The notes under the pieces: generated by a model
What the model was told of the DNA's origin: nothing
Database searches by the model: none
What the model saw: only the letters and a program-made list of their open reading frames with translations
Assembly: GCF_037975245.1 (NCBI RefSeq)
Contig: NC_092576.1
Coordinates: forward strand, 25,011,611 to 25,075,610
Direction: 5' to 3'
Length of the DNA stretch: 64,000 bases
Source of the DNA: Apostichopus japonicus
Taxonomy: Eukaryota; Echinodermata; Holothuroidea; Aspidochirotida; Stichopodidae
Shown: in pieces, positions 62,052-64,000 of the stretch
How the letters are laid out: every line of letters starts with the position of its first letter
How positions within the stretch are numbered: position 1 is the stretch's first letter
Translations under genes and position numbers: made by a program

Positions 62052-62322
62052 TATGTGAAACAGGGTGCATACACGCCATGAAAAAACCTGGAAAGTCATG
62101 AATATTTCTATTTCATTTGCGGCATTGAAAATCATGATAAAGAGTCAACTAGCTTTAATGGTCATAGGAATGTAACATTTATGAAAAAATATATTGAATG
62201 TACTGTTTAATTTTTATTCTTTTTTGTCGTTAGGGCGATCTTTGCAATTCAATGTGCACCTAACATTATCTCTCCCATATTATGATCCAGTTAAGTTAAG
62301 CTAAAATTAAATGTATTACTAT

Positions 62323-62636
62323 GGTGAACGGCAGCGCAGTTGGTGGATTGATGAACTGCGGCGCAGTCGGCGGAATGGTGAACTGCGGCGCAGTCGGCGG
62401 AATGGTGAACAGCGGCGCAGTCGGCGGAATGGTGAACGGCGGCGCAGTTGGCGGATTGGTGAACTGCGGCGCAGTCGGCGGAATGGTGAACAGCGGCGCA
62501 GTCGGCGGATTGGTGAACAGCGGCGCAGTTGGCGGATTGATGAACGGCGGCGCAGTTGGCGGATTGGTAAACTGCGGCGCAGTCGGCGGAATGGTGAACG
62601 GCGGCGCAGTTGGCGGATTGGTGAACTGCGGCGCAG
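62323..62636 (+). repeat. 27-bp GC-rich minisatellite, about 11.6 copies
   Basis: A unit of type gaactgcggcgcagtcggcg plus gaatggt repeats head to tail with variants at a few positions (act/aca/acg, gtcg/gttg, gaatgg/gattgg/gattga). 27 is divisible by three, so two frames stay open over the whole block: one gives a basic nonapeptide (RRSRRNGEQ type), the other a small-residue one (GGMVNSGAV type). Both have an ATG. Translation is not supported by any splice or promoter signal. Confidence 0.9.
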
Positions 62637-63225
62637 ATGAAACGAAGTGTTGAACCTGGTCTTCTAGGTTATTTTACTCGTCGTCCGATCCGACTTCCTG
62701 GGCTGGTCCACCACTGTTTTTGCCAATAGATGACTCGTTCGTCTCCTAACTCATGGTCACAATCGTTCTACCCCTCCTATTCGGAGCCGGGAACCGCCCC
62801 TTCGTCCGAGCCCGTAGTTGCTTTTAAACAGAAACTACTTCCTATACCTATAACGTGTGAACCTACACTTAAACCTATTAGAAACATAAACCACGCCCAG
62901 TCTTAAACCATCAACCAATAAAACATGATTAAATACGACATGCGTGCTGGTTAAGATTTACCCAGACCTAACATTTTTGGCCCCTGGAACGTAAACTAGA
63001 CGTCCTACTCCGTGACCTCCAAAATCGGTCAACACGAGAGAGTTCCCCCTTAACAGTTGTTCATAAATCAAGCAAGTTACACCCCCTTATAAGATTTTAT
63101 CTAACAAACAATTCCCGTAAAGCGTCTAATAATGTAAAGAATCAACCCAAGTTAAAACATTTGATTGGATAAAATACATGTTTACGCTAACGACAAACAA
63201 GGAGCTTTGACGTGTCGTTACATCG
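62637..63225. other. Unassigned sequence with a possible LTR/primer-binding junction
   Basis: No gene. Around 62970-62995, acctaacatttttggcccct resembles an LTR end followed by a tRNA primer-binding site of gypsy-like elements (TGG-rich start), but with mismatches. It would be in plus orientation, opposite to the LTR fragment that follows. Confidence 0.25.
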
Positions 63226-63355
63226 GATATTCAATAAGTAAATAGTTGCTTCTTGAGGCAGTACGTCCTGGACATGTGAGAGTCACATGCAAGGCCAACT
63301 AGTGTAACCCACACTTAGACATTAAAATGGCACCATGAATTTCTACTTTACTACA
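63226..63355 (-). repeat. LTR fragment matching 21725-21856
   Basis: The words acatgtgagagtcacatgc, agtgtaacccacac and gaatttctactttactaca repeat the end of the LTR at 21856 with small differences. The fragment ends ...CTACA and is followed by ATAGG of unit R5. The rest of that LTR is not recognisable upstream here. Confidence 0.65.
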
Positions 63356-64000
63356 ATAGGAACCAAAATCTGTAAACGGTAGCTCTGACGAAAAAAAATT
63401 GTGTGCAAAACTCTACGAAAGAATGTTGATGACGTGCCTGTAATTTTACAAGCCACGCTAAAGTCTATGAATAAGTTGAGCGTACACATGAGTGATCAGT
63501 AACAAGAAATCCGTAGTCATAACCGTGAACGTTTTAATATGATTTTCTACTGACCCGTGTCATGCTTGAAAAATAATCGGAATTCATAGACATAATAAGT
63601 GCTGAAAACGTGAAAGAAACCAAGACAATGGAGAAGGATTCGCTCAAAACCGTTTTACTAATGACAAAAGAAATATAAATTCACTAAGCAACAGCAACGT
63701 CATTGTGCTTCGGGCAATGTCTAGAATATCACGAGTACGCAGTATTTATACTTATATTGCGTCATTTGTACACTGTAACTTTGCTATATGCTCAAGTACA
63801 AAGATATTGTTAGGGTTGCTCGAGATTCCAGAATATTATACATTTATGGAAATGGCAAAACACACAATAAGGTTGCCACCATTGCATGTTGTGAAGCATA
63901 TATAAACTTATTTAATGTGTGTCCTCACCAGTGGAACAATTTCTTCTCCTGACTAATCACCTAAATGAATCATTCCGATTTATTACCACACCATGTGAAA
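63356..64000 (+). repeat. R5: start of a further unit, continuing past the window
   Basis: Picks up the unit at the exact point where R0 stops (ctctaaaatag in R0; ataggaacc here). It then follows R1-R4: ccacgctaaagtctatgaat (63454), acaatggagaaggattcgct (63625), ctcaagtacaaagatattg (63791). The 66-codon frame at 63705-63905 is also found in R1 and R2 in part; I see no evidence that it is coding. Confidence 0.8.

Noticed and set aside
62323-62636. CRISPR-like direct repeat array
   Set aside because: Units are contiguous with no spacers and the genome is animal; it is a minisatellite.

Overview
This window is animal nuclear DNA and contains no prokaryotic gene organisation. It is AT-rich, has spliced exons with GT..AG borders, and carries many decayed retrotransposons and transposons. 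Frequent taggcct/cctaacgtta-type words, together with the element and gene families seen, suggest a marine invertebrate deuterostome. An echinoderm is my best guess; this is inference and the species cannot be read from the window.

Layout. 1-16.4 kb is mostly anonymous non-coding sequence with a dead Penelope-like retroelement 3' end (3.55-4.63 kb) and a possible tRNA-derived SINE. 16.43-19.30 kb is a truncated copy (R0) of a ~7 kb unit that recurs later. 19.30-23.52 kb holds a minus-strand Ty3/gypsy-like LTR retrotransposon remnant (long LTR plus integrase). 24.77-30.91 kb holds the only well-supported host gene, a minus-strand multi-exon gene. I reconstruct ten exons plus a candidate first exon; almost all splice phases agree. 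The protein resembles the large, poorly characterised 'SAMD3-like' family of fish and marine invertebrates. Its terminal exon is followed by two near-identical 366-bp pseudo-exon copies. 31.4-59.3 kb is a tandem array of the ~7 kb unit (R1, R2, R3, truncated R4), and R5 begins at 63.36 kb and runs off the window.

The unit carries recurrent reading frames: an exon ending in LAKITYGTH-stop with weak resemblance to the C-terminal part of apolipoprotein-L-like proteins, a short exon with the word LKPGTPPVF, and a cysteine-containing segment that may be a piggyBac-type tail. R1 and R2 also keep a TATA box plus TCAGACT initiator at 27-bp spacing, lost from R3 and R4. Units have been invaded by LINEs (minus-strand copies at the same site in R1 and R2; a different plus-strand LINE in R1) and by a 2.7 kb element bounded by two ~448 bp MITE-like copies in R1. 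These shared and private insertions give a relative order of duplication events.

Between R4 and R5 (59.3-63.35 kb) lie a second, plus-strand copy of the SAMD3-like terminal exon, a head-to-head split fragment of an unnamed repeated protein, a 27-bp GC-rich minisatellite open in two frames, and an LTR fragment. All family names come from reading translations by eye; no search was run.
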